Assembly: GCF_027579695.1 (NCBI RefSeq) | Contig: NC_083596.1 | Span: forward strand, 19,308,255 to 19,372,254 | DNA length: 64,000 bases | Source of the DNA: Neoarius graeffei | Taxonomy: Eukaryota > Chordata > Actinopteri > Siluriformes > Ariidae | Reading direction: 5' to 3' | In this document: positions 43,250-53,703 of the stretch, piece after piece | Layout: each line of letters opens with the position of its first letter | How positions within the stretch are numbered: the stretch's first letter is position 1 | Position numbers and translations under genes: made by a program | Notes under the pieces: model-generated | The model's input: only the letters and a program-made list of their open reading frames with translations | What the model was told of the DNA's origin: nothing | Database searches by the model: none

Positions 43250-44305
43250 ATCATGATGTTGCGTCTGTCCCGAAACCTTGTGAATGCGATATCTCAAAGG
43301 CTAATGAAAGGAATTTCACCAAACTTTCACCATTTGTGCGCTTTGGGACAAACATGAACTGATTAGATTTTGAGATCAAAAGGTCTAAGGTCAAGGTCAC
43401 TATTACCCCTTTTCCACCAAATCAGTTCCAGGGCTGGTTCGGGGCCAGTGCTGGTGCTGGTTCACAACTCGTTCAACTTGCAAGCCAGCTGAGAACCAGT
43501 TTGCTTTTCCATAGCTCGCGGTGCTAAGGGAAGCCACGTCATTACGTCGCTGTATACGTCAGTTATGTTGTTGTATACGTCATTACGTTGCTGTATACGT
43601 CAGTTATGTCGGTACGTTTGCATAAACCTTGGCGCGAATATTGAAGCAAAAACAACACGGAAGAAGCAGCAGCAACAACAATAATAATAATGGATGACTT
43701 CGCGTTTGTACAGCTGCTGCTTCTCGTCACTTAAAAATGGCGATCTTTTGCGGTCTTGTTATTGTTGTTGGTTTTAACAACTCTGCCCCCCCGCTGACGT
43801 AAGCTGTTCTTTCCTCTGGCCCAGCAGAGAGCTGGTGCTAGCCTGGAACCGTTTTTTCTGGCCCCAGAGCCAGTTCTTTGTCAGTGGAAACAGAAAACCC
43901 GGTTCCAAACTAAGCACTGGCCCCGAACCAGCCCTGGAACTGCTTTGGTGGAAAAGGGGCATGTGAGGTCAAATGTCTGTCCGAAAACCTTACGAACACA
44001 ATATCTCCAAGGCAGATGAAAGGAATTTCACCAAACTTTCACCATTTGTGCATTTGGGGACAAAGATAAACTGATTGGATTTTGAGGTCGAAAGGTGTAA
44101 GGTCAAGGTCACTGTGAGGTCAAATGTCTGTCCGAAAACCTTGTGAACACAGTATCTCCAAGGCTAATACAAGTAATTTCACCAGGTCAAGATTACTGTG
44201 AGGTCAAATGTCTATCCCCAAATCATAACTTAATAAGGCGTGTAGTCTACCGGGCGGAGGCATCCCCATTGACGCCGTTGGCGTCAAGTTCTATCTAGTT
44301 TTTTT
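43250..44305 (+). repeat. AAGGTCAAGGTCAC-type dispersed repeat, two partial copies split by a DNA transposon
   Basis: GAAACCTTGTGAA(C/T), ATATCTC(A/C)AAGGC, AATTTCACCAAACTTTCACC and AAGGTCAAGGTCACT recur at 43273-43405, 43980-44120 and 44100-44215. The last ends GGCGGAGGCAT, GACGCCGTTGGCGTCAAGTT. A fuller copy is at 45410-45805. Confidence 0.75.
43404..43964. mobile_element. Non-autonomous DNA transposon, ends CCCCTTTTCCACCAAA
   Basis: Inverted ends of about 47 bp: CCCCTTTTCCACCAAATCAG plus TTCCAGGGCTGGTTCGGGGC, and the complement at 43918-43964. An internal near-repeat TACGTCAGTTATGT-TTG-TATACGTCATTACG occurs near 43544-43610. No transposase. The superfamily was not settled. Confidence 0.75.
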
Positions 44306-45064
44306 TTTCAATATAGCACCTGTTCTGTTATTTTATGTTTCTTTGCATGTCAGCTTCTAAATATCTGTATTGTTCAGAGGTGGGAAAGTAATGCATTATA
44401 TTTACTCGGTTGCATGTACTTAAGTAACGTTTTCCAATAAACTGTACTTATAGGAGTATTTTTAATGCACGATACTTTTCACTCTTAATCGAGTACATTT
44501 ACAATGTAAAAAATTTACTTGTACTCCATTACGGTTGAATAAACACTTCTCGCTACTTTTATTTCATTTATTAAATTGTTCTTATAACTGATTTAAAGCA
44601 GCAGTTTCAGGCCAGAGGTGTTGAACACATGTGGACCTACTAATCTGCATGATTGTGTCCATGACCTGTTGTGCTGGTTATATGTGTTGCCATGCATATT
44701 CCTACTCAGGAAGTGATACTGTCGCTCTACCCTAACCTTTACCCAACCAGAAATCTAAGCCTAAAATAACTGAAATTTCGAAAGCCACAGAGACAAATCA
44801 AAGAACGTGTCAGCACATGTGCTGAATGCCACTGGCCTAAAACTGCTGTTGTAAAACTGTGGGGTTTTAAAACTGTGGCTTTGTGGTTCTGTAGTCAGAA
44901 AAATAATGGAAGATATATTATTACCATTAAGCTAGTTTGAAAGATTTGAGACTGACTTGTGGCAAAATGATTTATTTGATGCATTTATTATATTAACAAT
45001 TATTCATACAAAGGCAAAGTGAATATCGGTGAATAATAACCAACACAACATCAAGGTTATTATT

Positions 45065-45209
45065 TAATATTGGCTGGCTTTTTTTCATGGTCTATCAGAT
45101 ATATTCCATTCAGCTAGCATGATATTGAACGAGTCAAAGATGAGATCAGTATCATGCTAGCTGAATGGAATATATCTGATAGACAATGGAAAAAAGCCAG
45201 CCAATATTA
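45065..45209. repeat. Near-perfect hairpin, about 59-nt arms
   Basis: TAATATTGGCTGGCTTTTTT (45065 on) to TCAGCTAGCATGAT (45123), then a 27-nt loop, then the inverse from ATCATGCTAGCTGAATGG (45151) to AGCCAGCCAATATTA (45209). Only about two mismatches and small offsets in 59 positions. Flanked by ATT repeats. Could be a fold-back MITE or a transcribed hairpin. Confidence 0.9.
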
Positions 45210-45409
45210 TTATTATTATTATACACTCTCTTCATATCAGCATACTCACCTTCCAGCCGGTGTAGCATTCAGCAGTAGCGTTAGCAAAGGCCAACGCTAG
45301 TGCAGTCAAGCCAGTGCTATCGGGAGCAAGTAGCACAGGCTAACGACCAAGAAACTAAGATTTCTGTCTCCTGACTCTTCTTCCACACACACTCACCACA
45401 GTATTTTTA

Positions 45410-45805
45410 TGCCTCCGCCACTGTAAGGTGCAGGAGGCATTATGTTTTCGGGTTGTCCGTCTGTCCGTGCGTCCGTGCGTCCATCCCGAAACCTTGTGAA
45501 CACGATATCTCAAAGGCTAATGAAAGGAATTTCACCAAACTTTCACCGTTTGTGCGCTTTGGGACAAACATGAACTGATTAGATTTTGAGATCAAAAGGT
45601 CTAAGGTCAAGGTCACTGTGAGGTCAAATGTCTGTCCGAAAACCTTGTGAACACAATGTCTCCAAGGCTGATACAAGTAATTTCACCAGGTCACGATTAC
45701 TGTGAGGTCAAATGTCCATCCCCAAATCACAACTTAATAAGGCGTGTAGTCTACCGGGCGGAGGCATCCCCATCGACGCCGTTGGCGTCAAGTTCTATCT
45801 AGTTC
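45410..45805 (+). repeat. AAGGTCAAGGTCAC-type dispersed repeat, fullest copy
   Basis: Begins ATGCCTCCGCCACTGTAAGG and carries a (GTCCGTGC)n / (TCTGTCCG) stretch near 45457-45486. It ends ACCGGGCGGAGGCATCCCCA then GTTGGCGTCAAGTTCTATCT. ATGCCTCCGCC (45410) and GGCGGAGGCAT (45757-45767) are inverted, suggesting transposon-like ends. Confidence 0.7.
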
Positions 45806-46507
45806 ACTCATACTTAAGTATTCATTCCCCTGTGTAATTTTCTGAGTTATTTTTAAAATCAACCTCAACAACTACACACAATGGAGCGACCTGGCAGCCA
45901 AAATCACTCAAAATCTTCCGCTTTTCATGAAGCAAACTTGGCAGCCATGTTTGTTTACAAACTGTCGTAGTCACTCGCTAGCATGGAAGCTTTACATCTC
46001 CGATGTTTCTCTTTTCCAGTTTTTCAATGTCCATTTGTATGTTTTTCTCCTGTAAATATGCGTGAAGAATATATAATGAAGTTTTGATAGCCTTTCGGGT
46101 GTTCAGTGCATCTTTAGTTTCAGTTTAATTATTTAGTGCTTAATTATAGCATAGCTAATCCCGACAGTAGCACTGGATTAGCCTTGTCTTCTCTCTTTCC
46201 CAGCAGACAAAGAAATGGTTCTGTATGTGCGCAGCAGAAAAGTTTTGCCATTGGATATTCGCATGAGCTCTGATGTGTGATGTCGTGTTGTCTTGACAGT
46301 ATGCAATATTGCACGCTCATTCTCCACTGGGTAGAGTGACGTAATGCACGTAGGATAAGTGATATTGCATGCTATCAAACCAAATGAATGAAACGCGCTA
46401 GAAGGGAATAGAACATTTTTTTTTGTTTTTTTTTAATTCCATCGCAAAAAGTGTCCTGTATGTAGAAAAGTCACTGATATTCACTGAGCCTAAGGTGGAT
46501 AATTGTT

Positions 46508-46949
46508 TTAGTATAAATACACAGGTGATTATTTCAAAAAATTTTTGAAAAGTATTTTAAAAAATTTATTTCAAACTTCAAAAGTGGCATGTAAATGTAA
46601 TACATTTTTATATATTATATAAATATAATATATTTATATAATATTATATATTATATAAATAATACAATTATTTTTGCTGACTCACATAAAATACTTTGTT
46701 TTGAAATAGATAAAATAAATCACAATTCCACCTTACCTTTCAATAGTTTTAGACCAAACTTCGGAGTATCTTTAGTGCTTTTAGGAACAGCATTTTCTTT
46801 CATAACTTGTAATCCTTCCTCACTTACAGCGATGAAGTGATTGGCCGCCATTTTGCCGAGTCACTCAAGGTGATTACTGAGAGATAGTCCGAATTTCTCG
46901 ACCAGTCAGCGTGTACGATTTCCTGTAATCACCTGTGTATTTATACTAA
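46508..46949 (-). mobile_element. Short element with 24-bp perfect inverted repeats and one exon
   Basis: TTAGTATAAATACACAGGTG plus ATTA (46508-46531) is repeated, inverted, at 46926-46949. Inside, the minus strand carries a CpG-containing start region (AAAATGGCGGCCAAT) and one exon with a donor. AT-rich palindromic sequence lies at 46598-46670. Confidence 0.6.
46737..46851 (-). CDS. Orphan first exon, possibly Crypton-type (tyrosine recombinase) protein
   Basis: ATG 46851 opens MAANHFIAVSEEGLQVMKEN then AVPKSTKDTPKFGLKLLKG, 38 codons plus one base, ending at AAAG|GTAAGG. The ISEEE-(x)-KEN-x-x-x-STK...F-x-x-x-L pattern resembles the N-terminus of Crypton-derived recombinase-like proteins in vertebrates (recognition from memory). 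The catalytic region is absent. The reading could be wrong, because Cryptons are not expected to have terminal inverted repeats. Confidence 0.4.
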
Positions 46950-47030
46950 TTATTATTATAATATTTACTATATATATTTAATATATAATATTTCTATTAA
47001 ATATTATTATTATTATTATTAAGTACTTGA

Positions 47031-47431
47031 TCGCGGATACAAGCGGCCGAAATGAGTTTCCTTCGCAGGGTGGCTGGGCGCTCCCTTAGAGATAGGGTGA
47101 GAAGCACAGTCACTCGGGAGGAGCTCGGAGTAGAGCCGCTGCTCCTCCACATCGAGAGGAATCAGCTGAGGTGGCTCGGGCATCTTTTTTCGGATGCCTC
47201 CTGGACGCCTCCCTGGGGAGGTGTTCCAGGCATGTCCCCCTGGGGAGGAGGCCCTGGGGAAGATCCAGGACACGCTGGAGGGACTATGTCTCTCGGCTGG
47301 CCTGGGAACGCCTCGGTGTTCTTCCCGAGGAGCTGGCCGAGGTGTCTGGGGAAAGGGAAGTTTGGGCTTCCATGCTCAGACTGCTGCCTCTGCGACCCGG
47401 CCCCGGATAAAGCGGAAGAAGACGAGACGAG
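47031..47431 (+). mobile_element. 5'-truncated non-LTR retrotransposon (3' ORF end)
   Basis: Flanked by a 10-bp duplication AAGTACTTGA (47021-47030, 47432-47441). GC-rich against AT-rich surroundings. Across frames it reads LRRVAGRSLRDRVRSTVTRE, QLRWLGHLF, then PPGRLPGEVFQACP, WRDYVSRLAWERLGVLPEEL and EVSGEREVWASMLRLLPLRP. This is the C-terminal region common to fish LINEs of RTE/Rex-like type (clade not certain). At least two frameshifts. It ends GATAAAGCGGAAGAAGACGA. Confidence 0.78.
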
Positions 47432-48211
47432 AAGTACTTGAATGATCAGATTGTATATTGTGTTTATTAGACAAGTACTTTCAATGTTTATTTTGAGCAT
47501 AACTGATACATTTGAGTGTGATACATTATAGATGTAATAAATCACCATATGAAGTCACTCACTACTTGAATAGTCATTTAATGAGATTCTTTTTTTTCTC
47601 ATATTCAAGTTGTTAATTTGATAAGTGCCGTTACATCAACGCATGAACCAGCCGCAAACTCCATTTCCCAGGAGTCCTCATGGACTACAATCATGGTCAA
47701 TTCAAACTCCAGTTCCCCACGCTCGTTGCGAGCACTTATGCAATCCAGTTTGCCAGCATAGTGATGATTCTCACATCTGTCACCAATTACTCACTCACCC
47801 ATCTGAGACTTTATAAGGACTATGCACATGCACGATAGTTGCAAAGCAACCGCAACAGGGGTGGGTTTCCCGAAAGCCTCTTAAGGCCAAGAGAGTCTTA
47901 AATTACCTCTTAAGATCCATTGTCAAGCTAACGTGGTTTTCCCGAACAGCATCATAGCCCAAGTAGTCCTTTAGTTTGCTCGGAATTTACGAGAGACCTG
48001 GACCACTCTTTCACAACAAAGAGCGGCTCACTCACAACCGAATACATAGAATGCGAATGCGCCTCCGAGGGACTCTCACAGTGAACGGGGGAAACTGGTG
48101 TTGAATCTGCTGCCAGTGTTCAATTATTTTTCTTGTACATTGCAAGTACGAGTTTATTATTAAATAAGTATACACAACATTATGAATATATTTCAATGTG
48201 ATGGAATTGGG

Positions 48212-48568
48212 GCGGCATGGTGGTGTCGTGGATAGCACTGTCACCTCACAGCAAGAAGGTCCGGGTTCGAGCCCCAGGGCCAGCGAGGGCCTTTCTGTGT
48301 GGAGTTTGCATGTTCTTCCCGTGTCCGCGTGAGTTTCCTCCGGGTGCTCTGGTTTCCCCCACAGTCCAAAGACATGCAGGTTAGGTTAACTGGTGGCTCT
48401 AAATTGACCGTAGGTGTGAATGTGAATGGTTGTCTGTGTCTATGTGTCAGCCCTGTGATGACCTGGCGACTTGTCCAGGGTGTACCCCGCTTCTCACCCA
48501 TAGTCAGCTGGGATAGGCTCCTGCAACCCTGCACAGGATAAGCGGTTACGGATAATGGATGATTGGAT
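48212..48568 (+). mobile_element. V-SINE, copy 18 (older)
   Basis: Complete head and core, GGATGATTGGATG tail, and a deletion near CAGCTTGCCTG. The target duplication is unclear. Confidence 0.88.
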
Positions 48569-48685
48569 GTTATCGGAATGTCACATTTATTTCGCCACAT
48601 TTTAATCAAATTTAACTTCATTAGGTGAGTCATTTATGAATTTAGTGTCATAAATGAGACACATTTCTACACCTCTAACATTGTG

Positions 48686-48751
48686 TGTGTGCAAGAAAGA
48701 GAGAGAGAGAAGGGTTTTGATCTGTGTGTAGTGTGTACTTAAGGAGGTTGA

Positions 48752-48785
<34 letters not shown>

Positions 48786-48852
48786 AGGAGGTCAGTTTAT
48801 ATATAAGGAGATCAATCCAACCTCCTTTGGTACACACTACACACAGATCAAA

Positions 48853-48895
<43 letters not shown>

Positions 48896-48896
48896 C
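48686..48896. repeat. Microsatellite cluster forming a hairpin
   Basis: (GT)n-(GA)n, GGGTTTTGATCTGTGTGTAG and AAGGAGGTTGAAT on the left mirror CAACCTCCTTTGG, CTACACACAGATCAAAACC and (CT)n-(GT)n on the right. (CTAT)n of about 10 units (48750-48785) and a short spacer sit at the centre. Arms about 60 bp. Confidence 0.85.
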
Positions 48897-49142
48897 ACTT
48901 ATAAGGGAGAATATTGCCCACTTGGCATTGTGGATAACGGTTGAAATAATCCTGACTGCATGATCAGGAGATAACAGTGAAAGGAGTAGGCACGGGGAAC
49001 ACATTTACCTAATTATTTAGCTTATTATTTGCTCATTCTTTCGTGTGAACATTTGTTCATTTAATTAAAAACACGCTTGGAATAAAAAAAAAATTCCCAA
49101 AAAACGTAAAATAGTTTTATTAATTAATCATCACATTATATA

Positions 49143-50199
49143 CACTACCGTTCAAAAGTTTGGGGTCACCCAGACAATTTTGTGTTTTCCATGAAAAGTC
49201 ACACTTTTATTTACCACCATAAGTTGTAAAATGAATAGAAAATATAGTCAAGACATTTTTCTGGCCATTTTGAGCATTTAATCGACCCCACAAATGTGAT
49301 GCTCCAGAAACTCAGGCCCTGTCCACACGGCAACGGATTCAGGTGAATCTGATAAAATTGTTTATCATTTCGGCCTGGCGTCCACACGGCACCGGCGTTT
49401 TGGGTGCCCCAAAACGAAATCTTTTGAGAACGGGTTCCAGAGTGAAAAAATCTGGCAACGGCGCCGTTGCGAAGTCGTCTGGATGAGTAGAACGGATTTG
49501 TTTACGATGACATCACAACCACATGACTGTCAGTGCTTCACGCCGGGTAGAAGTGTAACGAACTCGATGCGAGTTGTCAACAAATCCTTTAACTTGGTTC
49601 ATGAAACGCACTTACAAAATATTTTCACTGTGAGTATTTATTGTGTAATGGTGCAAAGTGAGAGAGAGAGAGAATAGCCCTTAGGGCAGAGTCTTTAGTC
49701 CAAACACTGTGGAAACAGTACCAAACCGCGCACCGCCCGTGCGCTTTCCAAAAACAAAAACAATCCCGCCAGCAAACATAGGAAAAAAAAAAGGAGCGAT
49801 CTCACCTCTTCAGATGTTGGTTTAAGTCCGACAATACATTCTTCAAAAAGGGCGTAGAAGTCAGTTTTATAGCTTCTCTAAAGAGCTCAACTGTTTTCAG
49901 CTGTGCTAACATGATTGTACAAGGGTTTTCTAATCATCCATTAGCCTTCTGAGGCAATGAGCAAACACATTGTACCATTAGAACACTGGAGTGAGAGTTG
50001 CTGGAAATGGGCCTCTATACACCTATGGAGATATTGCACCAAAAACCAGACATTTGCAGCTAGAATAGTCATTTACCACATTAGCAATGTATAGAGTGGA
50101 TTTCTGATTAGTTTAAAGTGATCTTCATTGAAAAGAACAGTGCTTTTCTTTCAAAAATAAGGACATTTCAAAGTGACCCCAAACTTTTGAACGGTAGTG
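49143..50199. mobile_element. Tc1/mariner-type MITE, ends CACTACCGTTCAAAAGTTTG
   Basis: TA flanks (49141-49142, 50200-50201) and inverted ends of about 23 bp (CACTACCGTTCAAAAGTTTG GGG). No transposase. It is split by the insertion at 49314-49861. Confidence 0.88.
49314..49861 (+). mobile_element. Second copy of the GCCCTGTCCACACGG element, right part missing
   Basis: About 97 percent identical by eye to 29537-30120, but it stops at AAAAAGGGCGTAGAA where the first copy continues for another 400 bp to its inverted end. It lies inside the Tc1-type MITE. Confidence 0.78.
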
Positions 50200-50842
50200 T
50201 ATGTAATGCTTCCAGACGATACTATATATTATCTTACTTTAAACACTTTACATTTCATTAGATTTTGGTTAAAAACGAACGCCATGTGACCTTATCGACT
50301 GGATTTAGCAACTACTAATGCCTTTAGCAACTAATAATGCCTATATCGGGGATTGCAAAGATGCTCTTTGACGTCCTGTTGCTCTTTAGACTCCTTCTTA
50401 CGAGTGAGTTCGGAAAAACCATGTACAGAGACAGCGTTCGTTGCTTAAGAGAGTCTCTCAACTTGCTCTTTAGCTCTAAAGCGCAACGTTATTGGGAAAC
50501 CTACCCTAGTACGTTATTGTCTGACAGTGCCAAGCCTTGGTCATTTCTCTGTTTGTTAGTATATGACCCTCAGTTCTCTACTCCTGTTTATGATCATTGT
50601 CTTGTCTCCGAATTCCTGTTTGCTCATTGCCTGACCTAGTGCTTGTTTACTGTTTTCTGTTTTTGTCCGTCAGTTTGGATTCATCTGCCTGAACAGTCCA
50701 AAATCAAAGTCCCCTTCTGCTTTTGCATATACTGTCTGCACGTCTGTGACAAGTACTTTTACTTGAGTAAATATTGTTATAAAATAACAGTACTTTTACT
50801 TGAGTACAGTCTTTGCTTACCCTACCCACCTCTGGCGTTGTT

Positions 50843-51671
50843 ACACAGCAGTACAGAAGCCAGTTTTAGCCTCATGTCACTTCCATTTGTCATTCATCAT
50901 CAAAAATAAAGTGTAGGTTTATATCTTGACTCCACAGTCAATGTGTAGGTGTTATGGAGATACTGTATGTGGTATATATGGAATTTCCTCTATAAAGCAA
51001 TAAACTGCAATAAACCAGTATAATCTTGTTCTTACAAGATCATAACAGTTTGCACAATGCATTTTATATGAACAGTTTGGGAAGGTTTAGGAAAGAGTGC
51101 GGTTAGCATTTACATCTTTTCTTATGACTCCTTAACATACAATCAAACACATTTCAACCACATCATCTTCGCTTGCTCAAATTTGTACAAATATCTCAGC
51201 AGTACTGAGTAATGGCTAGACAGCTTCAGGCCTGTTCAGATAACAGAAGAGCTTTAAAGTGCAAGCAAACACTTGTATTTTATTCAAATCCATTCTAATC
51301 CATGACTTTGCATAAGCTTACTGCCAATATAATACAATTTACATGACAATTATGAGCCTTTTTACAAAACCAGCATTGCTACATACTGCAATGACATATA
51401 CTACATATTATGCAATCTGACTTTTTAAAATCTTAAAAGTTCATTGTTGACAATTGACGAGTGTGCCAAACCTGCTTACGGTACATCTGTGCAAACAAGC
51501 CTGCAATGAAACTTGTCCTGTCTACAAATTCATAAGCAATGACAGGGTGGAGAACATTTCGGACGTGCCTGCCAAAATCAATATTGCCTTACCGTAAGCC
51601 TTTTCCAGGACCTGGTTTTAACTGATCAAAAGTAAACTGTCACTGATCGTGTAAACATGGTTTTGAGTATG
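50843..51671. other. Intronic sequence without recognised features
   Basis: AT-rich. No supported gene or repeat boundary. A short A-rich AATAAA-containing stretch near 50905 is not evidence of a gene by itself. Confidence 0.4.
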
Positions 51672-51943
51672 AATAGCAACAGGCCTGTAGTACTCAAGTC
51701 CAGGACTCAGACTCGAGTCCGGCTCGTGCCCTAATTTTAAGTACTCGTGACTCAACTTGGACTTGAGCACTGATGACCCGGACTTGAACTCAGACTCATG
51801 AATTAACTGCATTTGGACTCGTAAATTGGAGACGAGGACTTGGATTTTTTTCTTTATTTTTTGTAACATGCCATAAGATATTTATATCTACATTCATTTT
51901 TATACTAATTTCGTGCAAGAGTGTCACACCTGCATGCCTTGGT

Positions 51944-52433
51944 TGTTAGGGTTTTGCTGGGATTCGAACCTGGTTCGTTGGTGTGATGATCCAGCAAACC
52001 CTCACTAGGCCACCAGGGGAATGACTCAAATGCAGAGGCGTGAGGCGGAAGTAGAAAAAGTAACAAAAGGTTTATTTATACTATGTACACTATATACAAT
52101 CCAGGGCAAAACAAAAAAAAACAAAAACAAAGAGTATAATTCAAAAAGAAAAAGGCAAAAATGCAAAAGCACAGAAGATCCACAAAACACAGTACAAAGG
52201 AAACTGGAGATAAACATAACAGCACAAAGACTCCGTGACAAGAGGACTGAACTCAGGGGTATAAATACACAAACTAATTAAGGACACAGGTGAAGATAAT
52301 TAGGACTAACAGGCAATTAACAAAAAAAACACAAAACACAGGAACAGTGGCGGCCTCTAGAGGCCAAAATAAATATGACACGAAAAGGAAATAACAGCGG
52401 CCTCTAGAGGCCAAAACAGTCCAAGTCCTAACA
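51944..52433 (-). repeat. 3' LTR of the chromovirus
   Basis: TGTTAGG...CCTAACA termini. Carries a TATTTATA TATA-type box (about 52259-52266, minus strand). It is preceded inside by a purine tract, read on the minus strand as AGAGGGGGGGGTCC (52434-52447). Confidence 0.92.
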
Positions 52434-52445
52434 GGACCCCCCCCT

Positions 52446-52728
52446 CTAGGAGCGTCTCCTGACGTTCCCAGGGCGATCCGGATGGGCCGAATGGAAGTCC
52501 CGACACAGTTCTTTATCCAGGACATCCCGAGCAGGAACCCAGCAGCGCTCCTCAGGACCATAGCCCTCCCAGTCCACCAGATATTGCAACCCGCCGCGGA
52601 CCCGGCGGGAGTCAAGCAGGCGATGCACAGTGAACACAGTCTGCCCCTGGAAGATGCGGGGGGGTGGGGGGTTCCTAGGGGCAGGGGCATACGTAGACGT
52701 CAGTACAGGCCGCAACAGGGAAACATGG
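52446..52728 (-). pseudogene. Integrase C-terminal chromodomain remnant
   Basis: In a frame shifted from pol, the minus strand reads [20 protein letters not shown] then [20 protein letters not shown] and [17 protein letters not shown]. The YLVxWxGYxxEExxWxPAxDxL pattern is a chromodomain, which guides chromoviral integration to marked chromatin. It is all that remains of integrase after the deletion. Confidence 0.9.
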
Positions 52729-53703
52729 AAAGTGGTATGCGTTCCATAGGTCCAACTTGGTGAAGACGGTGGCGCCTTGGAGCAGGTCGAAAGCAGTGGA
52801 CATCAGCGGAAGGGGATATCGGTTGCGCACAGTGATCTTGTTCAGGCCCCTGTAGTCAATACATGGTCGAAGCCCCCCATCCTTCTTGCCGACAAAGAAG
52901 CAGCCGGCACCAGCAGGTGAGGTGGAGGGTCGAATGAACCCAGAGACCAGGGCGTCTTTGAGGTATTCCTCCATAGCCTTGCGTTCTGGCTGAGAGAGGG
53001 AGAACAGTCTGCCACGAGGAGGGGTAGTCCCAGGGAGCAAGTCGATGGCACAGTCGTAGGCCCGGTGCGGAGGAAGAACGGCGGCCCTGCTCTTGCTGAA
53101 TACCTCCTTGAGATCCCAGTACTCTGTGGGAACTTGAGATAACTCGGTGAGATCAGGGGGCTCGGCAGGAGACACAGGAGAGCTAGAGAGCAGACAAGAG
53201 GCATGGCATGCAGGGCCCCATTCCACAACCTGGCTTGTTACCCAGTCTATGCGAGGGTTGTGGCGAGTAAGCCAAGGAAGGCCTAGAATAACTGGGAACT
53301 CAGGTGAAGGAATCAGGTGCAGGGATATTTCTTCCTTGTGACCTTGAGACTGGAGGAAGACTGGAGAAGTAACTTGGGTGACTCTTCCATCACCTAACGC
53401 TTGGCCATCGAGGGCAGACACAGACAGAGGGACTTCAAGAGGTGCAGTAGGTATATTGATGCTTTGGGCGAAGTGAATATCCATAAAGTTCCCAGCCGCC
53501 CCTGAGTCTATCAAAGCTTGACAAGAATGGACAGACTCACCCCAGGAGATGGAGACCGGGATGTAGATTCCTTGGCCAGGGAGTCCGGGAGAGAGGGTAG
53601 GCCCCGTCACAACCCTCCCTCGGCTGGACGGGGCGGTCCTTTTCCCAAGAGTTCGGGACATGATGCTCGGAAGTGACCAGGCTTGCCACAGTAGATGCAG
53701 CAC
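52675..53703 (-). pseudogene. Chromovirus Pol, protease and start of RT only (342 aa)
   Basis: Overlaps gag by about 97 nt in the -1 frame, suggesting frameshift expression. The protease motif ALIDSGAAGNFMD is intact (about residues 62-75), as is ILGLPWLTRHNPRIDW further on. RT begins with LPPHRAYDCAIDLLPGTTPP, LSQPERKAMEEYL, FFVGKKDGGLRPCIDYRGLN and [10 protein letters not shown], which is the first catalytic Asp region. It is then abruptly replaced by unrelated residues at the deletion joint (about 52730). YVDD/YIDD, RNase H and the integrase core are absent. Confidence 0.9.

Larger units (their letters stand above)
44375..50834. mobile_element. Possible large old hAT element bounded by CAGAGGTGGG ends
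   Basis: CAGAGGTGGGAAAGTAA at 44375 and its inverse CCCACCTCTG at 50825-50834 each adjoin TACTT(G/A)AGTA-rich subterminal DNA. The flanks GTATTGTT (44367-44374) and GCGTTGTT (50835-50842) match at 6 of 8. This would enclose many later insertions. The long separation makes it tentative; two separate fragments of the same family are the alternative. Confidence 0.4.

Noticed and set aside
47052..47441. GC-rich open frames as a host gene or CpG island
   Set aside because: Flanking 10-bp duplication and LINE-type WRDYVSRLAWERLG motif show a retrotransposon 3' end.
50337..50909. Two adjacent open frames near an AATAAA as a host exon pair
   Set aside because: No recognisable domain, no coding-type codon pattern, and they lie in the right arm of a repeat-bounded segment.
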